From positions 2,546,001 to 2,610,000 of the forward strand of contig NZ_CP157874.1 in assembly GCF_040214835.1 (NCBI RefSeq): 64,000 bases of DNA. Direction: 5' to 3'. A model generated the notes under the pieces. The model was not told where the DNA came from. It made no database searches and saw nothing but the letters and a program-made list of their open reading frames with translations. Below are positions 45,859 through 55,585 of the stretch, in pieces (positions within the stretch are counted from its first letter, which is position 1; each line of letters starts with the position of its first letter). Both the position numbers and the translations under genes were made by a program. This stretch comes from Pseudomonas asiatica (GTDB lineage Bacteria > Pseudomonadota > Gammaproteobacteria > Pseudomonadales > Pseudomonadaceae).

Positions 45859-46275
45859 ACTAATAGGGTTACCGACCAATGCGGCGAGTGTCGACAGCAA
45901 GGGTTTCCTGCCCAACCCTTTCGCAGGTGAAAAGCCATTCTTCATAATCACTGCGCAGAATGCCGAGTAGTACCGGGCGTATCTGAGCGAGGGACAGATG
46001 GCAATGCTGCGCCGCTGTCGTTTACGCAGCGCTGCATGCAGAGGCCTATGGTGAGAGGGTTGACGCTCTAAGTCTGATTCCACACATGCTGGAGGCGTTC
46101 ATGGTAGGAGATCGGGAGGGCTGCGGAGTCGCTACGCACAAGACCAGCGCGCAAACAGGAGCTGTTCCGATCAGCCGAGAACCCCACACTGACTGACGAT
46201 CTTGCTCCTCAGCAGCAGGCCACTCTGAATCGCCCCGCTGGCTAGGCGGAACTGTTGGGGGGCTGTCACACAGCT
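45859..46275. other. Unexplained 417-bp spacer
   Basis: Lies between the left repeat and the gajB stop. I find no intact gene. A minus-strand frame 45853-46083 (76 residues, RKPLLSTLAALVG near its end) could be a fragment of a larger lost gene, but I do not recognise it. Confidence 0.4.
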
Positions 46276-48009
46276 TCAGGTCGGGATAGCAAGTTCCACT
46301 ACGTTGTCGCCTCCAAAAAGACGATTCACCGCTGCGAGAGCTGTATCCGGCATGGCCTGTGTGGCCAGCACGGCGAGTCGCGTCATAGGTCGGGAGATGG
46401 ATACATAAAAGAGATTACGAGCACGATAGAAGCCCTTTGTGTTCTTTGCATTCAGCGCATTTGTCTCAATTAGCTCGAGTAGTTGTGGCCAGTTATAGTG
46501 GTTCCAACCGCCTCCCAGCACTACAAGAACGTTCTCAAACTCGGCGCCCTTGACGCTATGTTGCGTGGCAAAGGATGTCTGCTTTTCGATGAACTTGACC
46601 ACCTCAACGACCTCTCCGTAAGGAATGTCCCGCAGCTTGCTGTACCGCATAAGTGCGGATGCATCCTCAGGTATGGGGTCGCCGTTTAGTGCTATGAGTT
46701 CTTCGTCGCGCCGCAATACGCGGTCTGGTGGCGATGGACGTCTTGTCACCTTCAGGTGGTCAATGACCTGTCCGATCGTGCCTTCTGCACGCAGCTTCTG
46801 GAGGGCATCCATGTCGCGACGCCAACTGGCTTTGTCTTCATGTTTGGTTATCGCAGGACCGGAGCCGAATGCCCTGAACATATCGCCGTAGCGAGATGCG
46901 CCGTAGGCTGCACATATGGGTTCAACGACTTCTGCAAAGAACTTGATCGCCGGGTCTTCCTTTTTTGCGAATAGATCGTTACGGCCGCTGAATACCTCAG
47001 CGAGGTTGGGATAGCCCTGTTCAGCGGCTAGGACGTTGTGGGTAAGCATCAGTACCTTCGTCCTGCTCAGGTCCCAGCCCTCGGCTTGCAGCTGTTGCAT
47101 CAAATCTTCCCGAGTGCATCGGGCCAGATCAGGTGGCAGATCCTCCTTGGCGTGCCGGTCATTTGTCCGTTGACCCTTGTAAGCGTTGGTGTGAAAGAAG
47201 CGCGCCTCGCCCTTTGCCTCGGGGTCATGAACGGCTTGGTGTAGTTCAGGTCGCAGCTTGTTCAGCACATCTACGACTGCGGGAACCGACCGGAAGTTGG
47301 AGCCTTTGGCAATTTCTTTGATCGGATATTCCGCGAGCTCGTATTCACTTCGATAAATGGTTTGCCAGTGGTCTCCAAATAGACCAACGAGGGGCCCGGT
47401 TGCGGGCTTTAAGAAGTGCTCGGTAATCGCCTCCATGAATTGGCGATGGGTATCTTGATACTCGTCGATAAAAATCACTGGAAACTGCTGGGTCAAGATG
47501 CGTCGAAATTTTTCCTTCTGCAGAAGCTTGGCCATCATCTCTGGGATGTCGTCGTGACTCAGCGTGACTCTGTCCATGTCGACGCCGAAGAATCCCAGGT
47601 CGTAATCCACGGGCTTTGAGCCGATACCTCCGCCTTGTTCGACTTTCTCTTTCCGATCCTCCATTTCCCCCACGAGGTCACGTAGCGCCTTCTGAAACTG
47701 GCGTAGGAATGCCCACGAGAAGCCGTGGATGGTATTGACCAGAATGGCGGGATGATCCTCAATCTCTTGGGCAATCTCATTACGGGCAACTTCGGTGTAG
47801 GTGATGCAGGCTACCTTTTGCCCCGCTCGAACCAAGGCTGGGCCTCGCTCCGCAATCAATCGCTTCAGCGCGGTGACCAGGGAATACGTCTTGCCTGCGC
47901 CGGCACCAGCTTCAAGGCGAAAGCTGTGACCCGTATCAAGGGCCTCATTGATCTTTCTTTGAGCCTCTTGTGCAGCGATGAGTGCGGGATTCTCGTCAGG
48001 TTTAGTCAT
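46276..48009 (-). CDS. gajB: Gabija GajB, UvrD-like helicase
   Basis: A 577-residue superfamily 1 helicase-like protein. ATG 48009 overlaps the gajA stop (ATGA). Walker A GAGAGKT is at 35-41, motif II DEYQDT at 182-187, and motif QHSVKGAEFENVLVVLGGG near the C-terminus is the UvrD motif V region. GajB joins GajA in the Gabija anti-phage system, where it recognises DNA ends or processed DNA. It is somewhat longer than the founding GajB (about 490). Its base composition is visibly more A+T-rich than the surrounding chromosome. Confidence 0.85.
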   Translation of the reverse strand: MTKPDENPALIAAQEAQRKINEALDTGHSFRLEAGAGAGKTYSLVTALKRLIAERGPALVRAGQKVACITYTEVARNEIAQEIEDHPAILVNTIHGFSWAFLRQFQKALRDLVGEMEDRKEKVEQGGGIGSKPVDYDLGFFGVDMDRVTLSHDDIPEMMAKLLQKEKFRRILTQQFPVIFIDEYQDTHRQFMEAITEHFLKPATGPLVGLFGDHWQTIYRSEYELAEYPIKEIAKGSNFRSVPAVVDVLNKLRPELHQAVHDPEAKGEARFFHTNAYKGQRTNDRHAKEDLPPDLARCTREDLMQQLQAEGWDLSRTKVLMLTHNVLAAEQGYPNLAEVFSGRNDLFAKKEDPAIKFFAEVVEPICAAYGASRYGDMFRAFGSGPAITKHEDKASWRRDMDALQKLRAEGTIGQVIDHLKVTRRPSPPDRVLRRDEELIALNGDPIPEDASALMRYSKLRDIPYGEVVEVVKFIEKQTSFATQHSVKGAEFENVLVVLGGGWNHYNWPQLLELIETNALNAKNTKGFYRARNLFYVSISRPMTRLAVLATQAMPDTALAAVNRLFGGDNVVELAIPT

Positions 48010-50090
48010 ACTGCCTCCTCCTTGGCTGGCGCTTCCACGTTCTGTGCGGGTGGAGGAGGGGGTTCGGAAAGCCATGCCAGGCCTTCCTGGATATAGCGGG
48101 GTACCACCCATTCTTTCTCGCGAATGGCGAACCGCAAGGCCGTATCCGCTTTCGCGAGCCCCTGGGCGATCTCCCACGCTTCATTGGCCTCGTCCTGTTC
48201 CTTTAACCACTCAAATCGATCCGGGTTTGCTAGAACGAGCGCGTCTTCATAGCTGCGGGCGCATACGTTCGTACCAGGTTTCTCTGCAATCTGATAGGCA
48301 ATGCGACGGTAGCCGCTTTGCTTCTCCTCGGCAGTCTTGGCAACAAGCTCGGCAGGAGTGATTTGCCAGTCATCCTTTCCCTCGGTATCTTCGGGGCGAA
48401 ACCATTCCTTGATAGCCGCGTTCGACGTCCGCTCGCCTTCAGCCACAGGGCACTTGTCCCAAGTCGTAATCGTCTTTCCTTTCTTGTTCTGCTTTTCCAC
48501 CGGTTTGGTTGAATCCAGATCGGTGACGACCAAGGTCTTGAGTTCGAGAAAGTCGAGGAGTGGATAGAAGATGTGCGCATAAGCTCCGCCGACCTCGACG
48601 CAGGTTACGTACTGTCTGGCCAGCTTGTGCTTGTCGTCGAGCGACCTATCAACCAATTCGCACAGCCGAGGCATCAGCAGCCGCTCCGTCGTCCCTTCGA
48701 CCATAATGGCCTTGTCCGCAAAGTACAGATCGCACTTGGTCAACGTCATGTACTGGTGCAGGAAGTTCTGGTCGTCGGGAGAGATACTGCTCATGCCCTT
48801 CTTGAAATCTTTAACCTTGGTCTGACGAGCATTTGTCTGGCCCGGCGACTCATTTAGGAAATACCGTACTGCTTCAAACGATGCGGCATTTGCAACATGC
48901 GGAGAATGCGTCGTGATGACGAACTGAACGTTCCACGCAGCCTCTTCGGGGTAGCTCGCCGACAGCTTTCTAATGGCGGCATTCAGTTGGCCGATGAAAA
49001 CTTCTTGCATCTGCGGATGCAAATGAGCCTCAGGTTCTTCAACGAAGATTAGATGTGTGGCTGGGCGGGTTGCCTTGGCTCGGTAGGCCTTGTGGTAGCT
49101 TTCGAGCTGCAACAACATGTAGATCAGATTGCGAGTGCCGAGGCCGTTGTAGCCTTCCGGAAGATGTACCCCGTCTGTGCCGGTGTAGACCACCTTTGTG
49201 TGGTCCGACAGCAGGGCCTCAACATTCAATGAGGTCTCGGGCCGAAGCTCGGTATCGTTGAGGCTTGGAAAGCCCAGTACTTCCATGGCCGGCAGCAGCT
49301 TCTTCAGCATTTCATCGAAGTTACCTTGAATGCTGCGTTCGATGCCTTCGACTGACGCCTTCAGCTTTGCCGCCAGCTCCTGATCTCCTGCTGCGGCCGT
49401 TGGTGCGGAAGCAGTCTTGAATAGCGCGCTGAGCAATTTGCCAATGACATCGGCGTCGCCATGCTTTGCATGGTCGAGAGTTCTTTGTGCGCGAACGAAA
49501 TTGCACTGCAGTAAAGCCGCTAGTGCGGTCGTACCCTCAAAGTCACGCCGATTGGTATCGTCCGTGGGGTCGATGGCGAACACATGGATGTTGTATGCCT
49601 TGGGCAACGTGTCGCGTAATGAGCGGAAGAAGTGTGTTCTTAGCTCGACACCTTCTGGCTCGGCAGGTACATCAAGCAGAGTGTGGAGAGTTGCCAGCGT
49701 CGCTTTGTACTCGACGCGCACAATGGCTGTGGTGGAGTCTACGTCCAGGTCAATAACGAAAGGCGCAAGAGGCCCTAAATTCGGGGCGGTGCTGTCGTAG
49801 CGGAAGGTTAGAGTAAGAGAGAGCGTCGGGAGTGCTGCGAGTACGTCCTCTGGCTTTGCCGACTTTTCTCTCAGCGTCTTTGCATTGAAGAACCGCTCGC
49901 GTTGGGGGGGCGAAAAGTCTTCCAGACGAAATCGCGCTCCGGTCTCCCCGGTGAAGCGATCAAAAATGTCGGTAAACGATGTCTTCCCGCTATTGTTGCG
50001 CCCTACGATTACTGTGGAATTTCCTTCCAGCATGATCTCAACATCCTGGAGGAGTCGAAATCCCTCGACCCTAACCTTCTCGATTCGCAT
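48006..50090 (-). CDS. gajA: Gabija GajA, OLD-family ATPase/TOPRIM nuclease
   Basis: A 694-residue OLD-type protein. Walker A GRNNSGKT (30-37), Walker B LIFVEEPEAHLHP (347-359) and the switch His395 in VITTHSPHVA form the ATPase. A C-terminal TOPRIM has Glu465 (IMVEGTTER) and the Asp pair 524/526 (VVTDLDSTKP). GajA nicks DNA and is held inactive by nucleotides until phage replication depletes them. It is longer than the founding GajA (578), with an extended C-terminus that could be a variant feature. It is translationally coupled to gajB and starts 78 bp after jetD. Confidence 0.88.
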   Translation of the reverse strand: MRIEKVRVEGFRLLQDVEIMLEGNSTVIVGRNNSGKTSFTDIFDRFTGETGARFRLEDFSPPQRERFFNAKTLREKSAKPEDVLAALPTLSLTLTFRYDSTAPNLGPLAPFVIDLDVDSTTAIVRVEYKATLATLHTLLDVPAEPEGVELRTHFFRSLRDTLPKAYNIHVFAIDPTDDTNRRDFEGTTALAALLQCNFVRAQRTLDHAKHGDADVIGKLLSALFKTASAPTAAAGDQELAAKLKASVEGIERSIQGNFDEMLKKLLPAMEVLGFPSLNDTELRPETSLNVEALLSDHTKVVYTGTDGVHLPEGYNGLGTRNLIYMLLQLESYHKAYRAKATRPATHLIFVEEPEAHLHPQMQEVFIGQLNAAIRKLSASYPEEAAWNVQFVITTHSPHVANAASFEAVRYFLNESPGQTNARQTKVKDFKKGMSSISPDDQNFLHQYMTLTKCDLYFADKAIMVEGTTERLLMPRLCELVDRSLDDKHKLARQYVTCVEVGGAYAHIFYPLLDFLELKTLVVTDLDSTKPVEKQNKKGKTITTWDKCPVAEGERTSNAAIKEWFRPEDTEGKDDWQITPAELVAKTAEEKQSGYRRIAYQIAEKPGTNVCARSYEDALVLANPDRFEWLKEQDEANEAWEIAQGLAKADTALRFAIREKEWVVPRYIQEGLAWLSEPPPPPAQNVEAPAKEEAV

Positions 50091-50168
50091 GTTTGCTCCC
50101 GATTGATTGCCTCTAGTCGTTTCCTGTTTGCCGCCTGGTCTTAGATGCTCTGTTGATGATCGGGCGGA

Positions 50169-51443
50169 TTACTTTTCCCCATGGCTCAGATCGTCTAAGA
50201 GAGTGCTGGCAACCGCTTCCTCTGGAATTGCGAGCCCTTGGGTGTCCATGGCGGTGTGCAGCTCTTTGTCCCATAGAGCCTCGACCCCGTTGAGGGCCAA
50301 ATCGCGCGGTCGCGTCTGCACTACCATCACCGCTTCGAGGTAGTCTCTGCAGCCGAATCGCCAAGGGACTGCCTGCCAAGTACGCATGACGTGATTGCCG
50401 ATGACGATCCCTGGCCAGTCGTAGTCGCCATGGTAGTGCAGGCGCGCGCCGGCGGCGGCCAACTGGTCGAGTAGAATTCGCTGCGCAGCGGCGGGCATGC
50501 CATCGGTGCAGACTAATGGAGCACTATCGGCACCCAGACGGTCGGCGACGATGGCTACTATGTTCGGGTTTTCACATACGTACACATTCCGTCCGTCTAC
50601 TGCCCAGGAATACGGCTTGCGAACCAATTGCCGCAGTGAGAGGTAGGCGGGCTCGCCAGGCAGCCAGGTGTGGGCTGTGTCTGGCAGCGCAGGCAAGTTA
50701 AGAAAGAGAGCAGGGCGGGCCAGCTCGTTGACGAGAACTCCCGCCCTCGACCAGACCTCCCGCACACGCTCTTCGGCTCCACCGCCAGTCTCGGTTGTTG
50801 CCTCATCTTCTTGAGAGCCGCCCGTGCGCTCGTGCAGGCGCCAGGCCGACAGTACCAGGGTCGCAACAGGACGGCCGGGATCCAGCGCATGGGCATCGCC
50901 CAGCGTTTCGGCGGCAAGTTGCGAGCGAGGCAGTCCTTCCTCGGGCAGACGGCGGAGCACAGTATCAGTCGCTGCCAGTAGCTGATTGGCGCGCACGGGA
51001 TCGCGCCCAAGACGCTTGAGCAGGGGCATGCAGGTTGCCGCGTTTTGCAGCCAGGCGCAGAGGAGAGGGCTGCCTTCGGCCGACGCCGAGGTCGTGAGGG
51101 CCGACCATTGTGCCGCTAGCGTTTTACGCAGGCTGGCTTTCGCAACAATGGGGCCATCCAGTTGCGCCAGCGCATCCTGTAGCGAGTTGGCTAGCCCGGC
51201 CTCACGCAGTCGTGCATCGAGCTCGGCAATGTCCAGCGTCATCGAGCAAGCTATTCGTGAGGGGCGACCGGTCAGTTGGCAAAGAGCCGAGTACTCTTCC
51301 GCGGCAAGGTTGCTCAAGTGAACCGAGGATAGCGACTGCTCGGCATCGGCGAGCTCAAAACGGCGGCGCAGGCGCTGGCGCAGGGCGGCCAGTGCTGGCC
51401 CGCCGAGCAGGCGCTGTAGACGTAGGTCGGGGCTGGTCTTCAT
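50169..51443 (-). CDS. jetD: Wadjet type II JetD, TOPRIM nuclease
   Basis: A 424-residue TIGR02679/DUF2399-type protein. The C-terminal third is a TOPRIM-like fold: VYVCENPNIV with Glu291 and LHYHGDYDWPG with Asp340 and Asp342, matching the catalytic residues of JetD and topoisomerase VI-type nucleases. JetD cuts the small circular DNA that the JetABC condensin has looped. It is the last gene of jetABCD and overlaps jetC by 4 bp. Confidence 0.87.
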   Translation of the reverse strand: MKTSPDLRLQRLLGGPALAALRQRLRRRFELADAEQSLSSVHLSNLAAEEYSALCQLTGRPSRIACSMTLDIAELDARLREAGLANSLQDALAQLDGPIVAKASLRKTLAAQWSALTTSASAEGSPLLCAWLQNAATCMPLLKRLGRDPVRANQLLAATDTVLRRLPEEGLPRSQLAAETLGDAHALDPGRPVATLVLSAWRLHERTGGSQEDEATTETGGGAEERVREVWSRAGVLVNELARPALFLNLPALPDTAHTWLPGEPAYLSLRQLVRKPYSWAVDGRNVYVCENPNIVAIVADRLGADSAPLVCTDGMPAAAQRILLDQLAAAGARLHYHGDYDWPGIVIGNHVMRTWQAVPWRFGCRDYLEAVMVVQTRPRDLALNGVEALWDKELHTAMDTQGLAIPEEAVASTLLDDLSHGEK

Positions 51444-54400
51444 GCCAAGGGGAACCTGCGATCAGGATCTTCTTCGAGTCGCTTAGCCCGTCCATCCCAG
51501 GTCCAGCGCGAGACGAACACCGCATCGATACCTTCGCGACGCTGCAACTGGCAGATCGACACGCCAGGTAGCTCCGCATAGCAGGCCCACTCCCGCTCGC
51601 TGGTGATGACGAAATCCAGGTCGAATTCCCGCACCAGGCCCATGCAGTGGGCGCGGGCGGTATCGTCGATACCGGCGAAGGCTTCGTCGAGCAGCATCAA
51701 GCGTGGCGCCAAGGGACTGCCGCCGTGGCCGTAGAAACTGGCGATAGCGGCGAACAATGGGACGGTCAGGCCTAACGCGCGTTCGCCACTGGAGGCCGGT
51801 CCAGACAGCTTGCGCCATTGACCATCCTGCTGACGCTGGATGCGGAAACGATGCCAATAGCGATAGTCCAGCGCGTGGGCGAGTTGATCGAGAAGACTTC
51901 TACCTGCGCTGTCAGCGTCGGCCAGGGCGCGTTCGGCGGCGATCTGCTGTTGCAGCATGGTACCGACCGCACGCCGGTCTTCGGTCGACCAGAGGTCGGC
52001 GCTGGTATTGAGCAGGCTCTTGCGTGCGGCCTCCAGGCCTGCCGGTGCGCCTTCCTCGACTGATAGCGGCTCCCATAGCAGGCGGTAGCGTACGCCAGTG
52101 GTGGTTGGGCGCTTGTGCAATTCGTTGTTTATCGCCTCGACGCGGTCGTCGGCAGCTCGCATCAGTCGCTGGAGCTCGGCGGCGATTTCTGCCTGGAGGT
52201 GATTTTCCAAAACTTCACGCTCACGAGCCGACAACAGTTCGCTGCGCTGGGCAATATCCTCGGCCAACAGTAGCGCGAGGGTATCGGGGCGCTCGGCACG
52301 GTTCTGGTACTGGATTGTGACGGTGATGCCCCAATCGTTGGGTTCTGAGATGGCCTGGTGGTTCAAGGCGCTCAGCCCGCGCTGCAGTTCACTTAGGTCT
52401 TCGGCGATCTGTTTCTGTACGCGGGCCCAAGTGGCTTCGTCATCGGCGATGTCAGCCAGCGCCTGTTCGATGCGGCGGGCTAGGTTCAGCGCCGGGTCGA
52501 TGCTCCAATGCTCAGGCAATTGCAGGTCCGGCAATGCGGCGGCCAGCAGGCCGCTGGCGCTGAAATGGCGAAGGCGTTCGACGGCCATGGCGCGCTCGTT
52601 GCTACGCTCGCTCAGAGTCTGCTCAGTGCGTTCGACGTGCGCTGCGATCACGGCCTGCCGTTTTTCCGCTTCGCCCAGCGCCGTGCGGCGTGTTTCGGCG
52701 TCCTGCTCGGCCTGGGTACGTCCGGCAAGCGCGGTGGCCAGTTTGGCCAGCAATTCTTCCACTTGCTGGCCGATGGACTGGCGTAGTGTCTCCAAGCGGA
52801 CCCGGGCCTGTTCAGCCTGCTCGTCGGCGACCATCAGGGTTTCCTCAGCCTGTTCCAGCACCCTGCGCGCTTCGCCTTCGCGCTGTTGCTGCTGACACTG
52901 ATCGGGCCATGCGCGCTGCCACTCGCGTGCCGCCTGGACCAGGTGCGCCTGGACGGTGGCGAAGTGTTCCAAGGCCTCTTCGGTTGCTGGTAGCAGCTCG
53001 AGCTCTGCCGGCAGGCTCAGGTCGGTCGCGTCGTGGTGTAACTGCTCGCGTGCCGATTGCCATGCGTCTTTGGCTTCCTGGCTGCGTGTTTCGGCCAGCA
53101 CCAACAGCTGCCGGATCCGATCGACATCACGAGCGGCCTGCAGCGCAACAGCAATCGCATCGTGCAGTGGGCGCTCGGAGGGTATGCTTTTCCGTTCCCG
53201 TTCGGCTTGGCTGCGCTCGGCGGCCAGGGTTTCGTATTGTCGTTCGAGCTTGGCTTGCGCCATGTCGAGTTCGGCAAGGAGGGTGGCGAGTGCTTCCAGC
53301 CGTCGTTGTCGTGCCAGTTCCCGTGCACTGCGGCCGATGTAGCCTGCTTCGGTTTTTTGCCAGGCACCTGCCAGCGGCCCCAGACGATAGCGACCATCAG
53401 GCGACAACCAGGCTTCGGCATCGCTCGGCTCCTGCGTGCCGTAAGCCACGCCCTCCAACAGTGCAGTCAGCGTTGCTAGTGCGATCGGGCAGGCCTCGGG
53501 CAATGCCGGGATCAGTGCAGCGTTCAGGTTGGCACCATTCACTGGCGCGCGCTGGTGCCAGCTGCTATCGAGCAGCGGCGTACCGTCGCTATCGCTCAAT
53601 ACCCCATTTGGCGACAGCCAGGCGTCAAGTAGGCCGCTGGCTTCCAGGGCGGCTTCCAGCCCGGCCCGTTGCGCGGCATCCAGGCTCGGGTGGAAATCCA
53701 CCAAGTGCCAGAGCGGCGCGCCGTGCCGTTGCAGACGCACACCACTGGCCCGGGTGAGCGGCTCGGCGGGCAGCGCATCTTCGCCGGCGGCCAGGCGGGT
53801 GCGCTCGTCCTCGATATCGGCGCGCTGCTTGTCCAGGCTGGTATGGTAACTGTCCAACTCCGCCTGTTGGGCGGCGTGTCGTTGCAGCGTCGTCTGCCAG
53901 GCGTTGTCCAGTGCCACTTGCGCCGGGTTTTCGACTTCCGGAAGGGCCACCCACTCGGCCAGTTGTAGCAAGGGCTGCTCAGCATTGAAGCGCAGTTGGA
54001 TGAGGCTTGTGCAGTGCTCGGACCAGGCTTCGAGCAACGCGCTGCCTGCCTGTTCTGCTTGCTGGTCGGCCCGCTCGCGTTGCGCCAGTGATATGTCCAT
54101 TTCACCGCGAATGGTTCGAGCGTGTTCTTGCTTGTCCGCCAGTACCGCTTGGTGTTGGCTAACTTCGGCATGACGCTTACGCAGATGGGCGATGTCCTGG
54201 CGCCGACTCCTCACCAGCTCGCGCAGGGCTTCTTCAGCGGCCCTGTACTCGGGCGGATGTGCCGCGAGCGCTTCGGCTTCAAGGCTAAGCAGTGGGTTGA
54301 TTGCGAGGTCTGCGGTTATAGCGAGTGCTTCGGCCGCGTCCAGCGTACGAGTACGCGACTTGTCCAGCTCATCGCGAGCTTGAATGGCCGCAGCGGTCCG

Positions 54401-55585
54401 TCGCTGGCTCAGTTCTACTTCGCTATTGAGTTTGCTACGCGCTTCATCGCGCTGTCGGCCTGCCGTGTGAGCTGCATGTTGCCGTTCAGTGGCATTACGC
54501 TCTTCCAGGGCAAGACGGTTGGCGTCCTGGTTGGCGGGATCGCTCTGCAGCGTATCTACCAGCTCCCGGGCCGCCGAATACTTCAGCTTCGCGGCTTCGT
54601 GCTCCGCAAAAGCCTCACCCTGCGCGTTCTGTGCGCCGGCGAGTTCAGCCTGCGCTTGATTGCGAGCCTCGCTGGCGTTGTCGAAATGGGTTTGAGCCTG
54701 GCGTAGTTCTCGTGCCTGGCGCCGCGCCAACATACCGGTATAGATTCGGTAGCGTCGTTCAAACTGGGTGACGGTTTGCTCCAGTAGGCGCGTTTCTTCC
54801 AATTGAATGCGGTCTTCCTCCAACTGGTTGAGCGCTTCGGCCACATCGCCCAGCAGCTCGGGTGGTAGCGGTGGCAGCGACTCGCTCAGGGCATTGGATA
54901 GGCCGGTTTCGTCGGGTTTCTTCGACAGTTGTGGCTGGCGCAGCTGGATCAGCGTATCCATCAGCGCGTCGTAGCGCCGTGTCCCTAGCTGGAACAGGCG
55001 CTCGTCCACGGCACGGCGATACAGCTGATGGTTTTCGAATAGTTGACCGCGTCCGCCAAGTGCATCGCGCAAGCGTTCGCGAGTAAGAACCTGGCGCTCG
55101 GCAGTGGTAAGCCAGAGATCTTCGCCGATACGTGGGTCTAGTGTCGTGCCGTCACCTTCCACGATGAAAAACCAGCTGTCCACTTGAGCCCGGCCATCGA
55201 CTGCCGACAAACCGACCCCCAGGGTCAGGTAGCGGGGGCGGCCATCGCGCTCGCGTCGGCCGAACTCTATCCAGCTGTAGCCGATACGGCGGGGATAGTT
55301 GCCGACCAGGAGGTTCCAGGCCATCTTCTTGCCGCTATCACCGTCGGGCTCGACGCGCGACGAGCGCAATTGTGCGTCCAGCAGCAACGGTAAGGTCAGC
55401 GACAGCACCTTGGATTTCCCGGTGCCGTTATTGCCGCGCAGAAGTAAATGACCATCGTGGAACCAGAACTCCTCACTGTCGTAGTGGAACAGTTCGACTA
55501 GGCCAAGACGTAAGGGCTGCCAGCGTTCGCGCAGAGGTTTGGGCAGTGCGGGGCGGGAGGGGGTGATGAATAGGTCGCTGGTCAT
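51440..55585 (-). CDS. jetC: Wadjet type II JetC, SMC/MukB-like ATPase
   Basis: A 1381-residue TIGR02680-type SMC protein. Walker A GNNGTGKS is at 51-58. Between it and the C-terminus runs a very long coiled coil rich in Glu, Ala, Gln and Arg. The ABC signature (ASSGERALGL) and Walker B (RLMLLDEAFAGID, about 1295-1307) close the ATPase head. It is the motor that extrudes DNA loops with JetA and JetB. The length is normal for type II, and overlaps of 4 bp join it to jetB and jetD. Confidence 0.92.
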   Translation of the reverse strand: MTSDLFITPSRPALPKPLRERWQPLRLGLVELFHYDSEEFWFHDGHLLLRGNNGTGKSKVLSLTLPLLLDAQLRSSRVEPDGDSGKKMAWNLLVGNYPRRIGYSWIEFGRRERDGRPRYLTLGVGLSAVDGRAQVDSWFFIVEGDGTTLDPRIGEDLWLTTAERQVLTRERLRDALGGRGQLFENHQLYRRAVDERLFQLGTRRYDALMDTLIQLRQPQLSKKPDETGLSNALSESLPPLPPELLGDVAEALNQLEEDRIQLEETRLLEQTVTQFERRYRIYTGMLARRQARELRQAQTHFDNASEARNQAQAELAGAQNAQGEAFAEHEAAKLKYSAARELVDTLQSDPANQDANRLALEERNATERQHAAHTAGRQRDEARSKLNSEVELSQRRTAAAIQARDELDKSRTRTLDAAEALAITADLAINPLLSLEAEALAAHPPEYRAAEEALRELVRSRRQDIAHLRKRHAEVSQHQAVLADKQEHARTIRGEMDISLAQRERADQQAEQAGSALLEAWSEHCTSLIQLRFNAEQPLLQLAEWVALPEVENPAQVALDNAWQTTLQRHAAQQAELDSYHTSLDKQRADIEDERTRLAAGEDALPAEPLTRASGVRLQRHGAPLWHLVDFHPSLDAAQRAGLEAALEASGLLDAWLSPNGVLSDSDGTPLLDSSWHQRAPVNGANLNAALIPALPEACPIALATLTALLEGVAYGTQEPSDAEAWLSPDGRYRLGPLAGAWQKTEAGYIGRSARELARQRRLEALATLLAELDMAQAKLERQYETLAAERSQAERERKSIPSERPLHDAIAVALQAARDVDRIRQLLVLAETRSQEAKDAWQSAREQLHHDATDLSLPAELELLPATEEALEHFATVQAHLVQAAREWQRAWPDQCQQQQREGEARRVLEQAEETLMVADEQAEQARVRLETLRQSIGQQVEELLAKLATALAGRTQAEQDAETRRTALGEAEKRQAVIAAHVERTEQTLSERSNERAMAVERLRHFSASGLLAAALPDLQLPEHWSIDPALNLARRIEQALADIADDEATWARVQKQIAEDLSELQRGLSALNHQAISEPNDWGITVTIQYQNRAERPDTLALLLAEDIAQRSELLSAREREVLENHLQAEIAAELQRLMRAADDRVEAINNELHKRPTTTGVRYRLLWEPLSVEEGAPAGLEAARKSLLNTSADLWSTEDRRAVGTMLQQQIAAERALADADSAGRSLLDQLAHALDYRYWHRFRIQRQQDGQWRKLSGPASSGERALGLTVPLFAAIASFYGHGGSPLAPRLMLLDEAFAGIDDTARAHCMGLVREFDLDFVITSEREWACYAELPGVSICQLQRREGIDAVFVSRWTWDGRAKRLEEDPDRRFPLA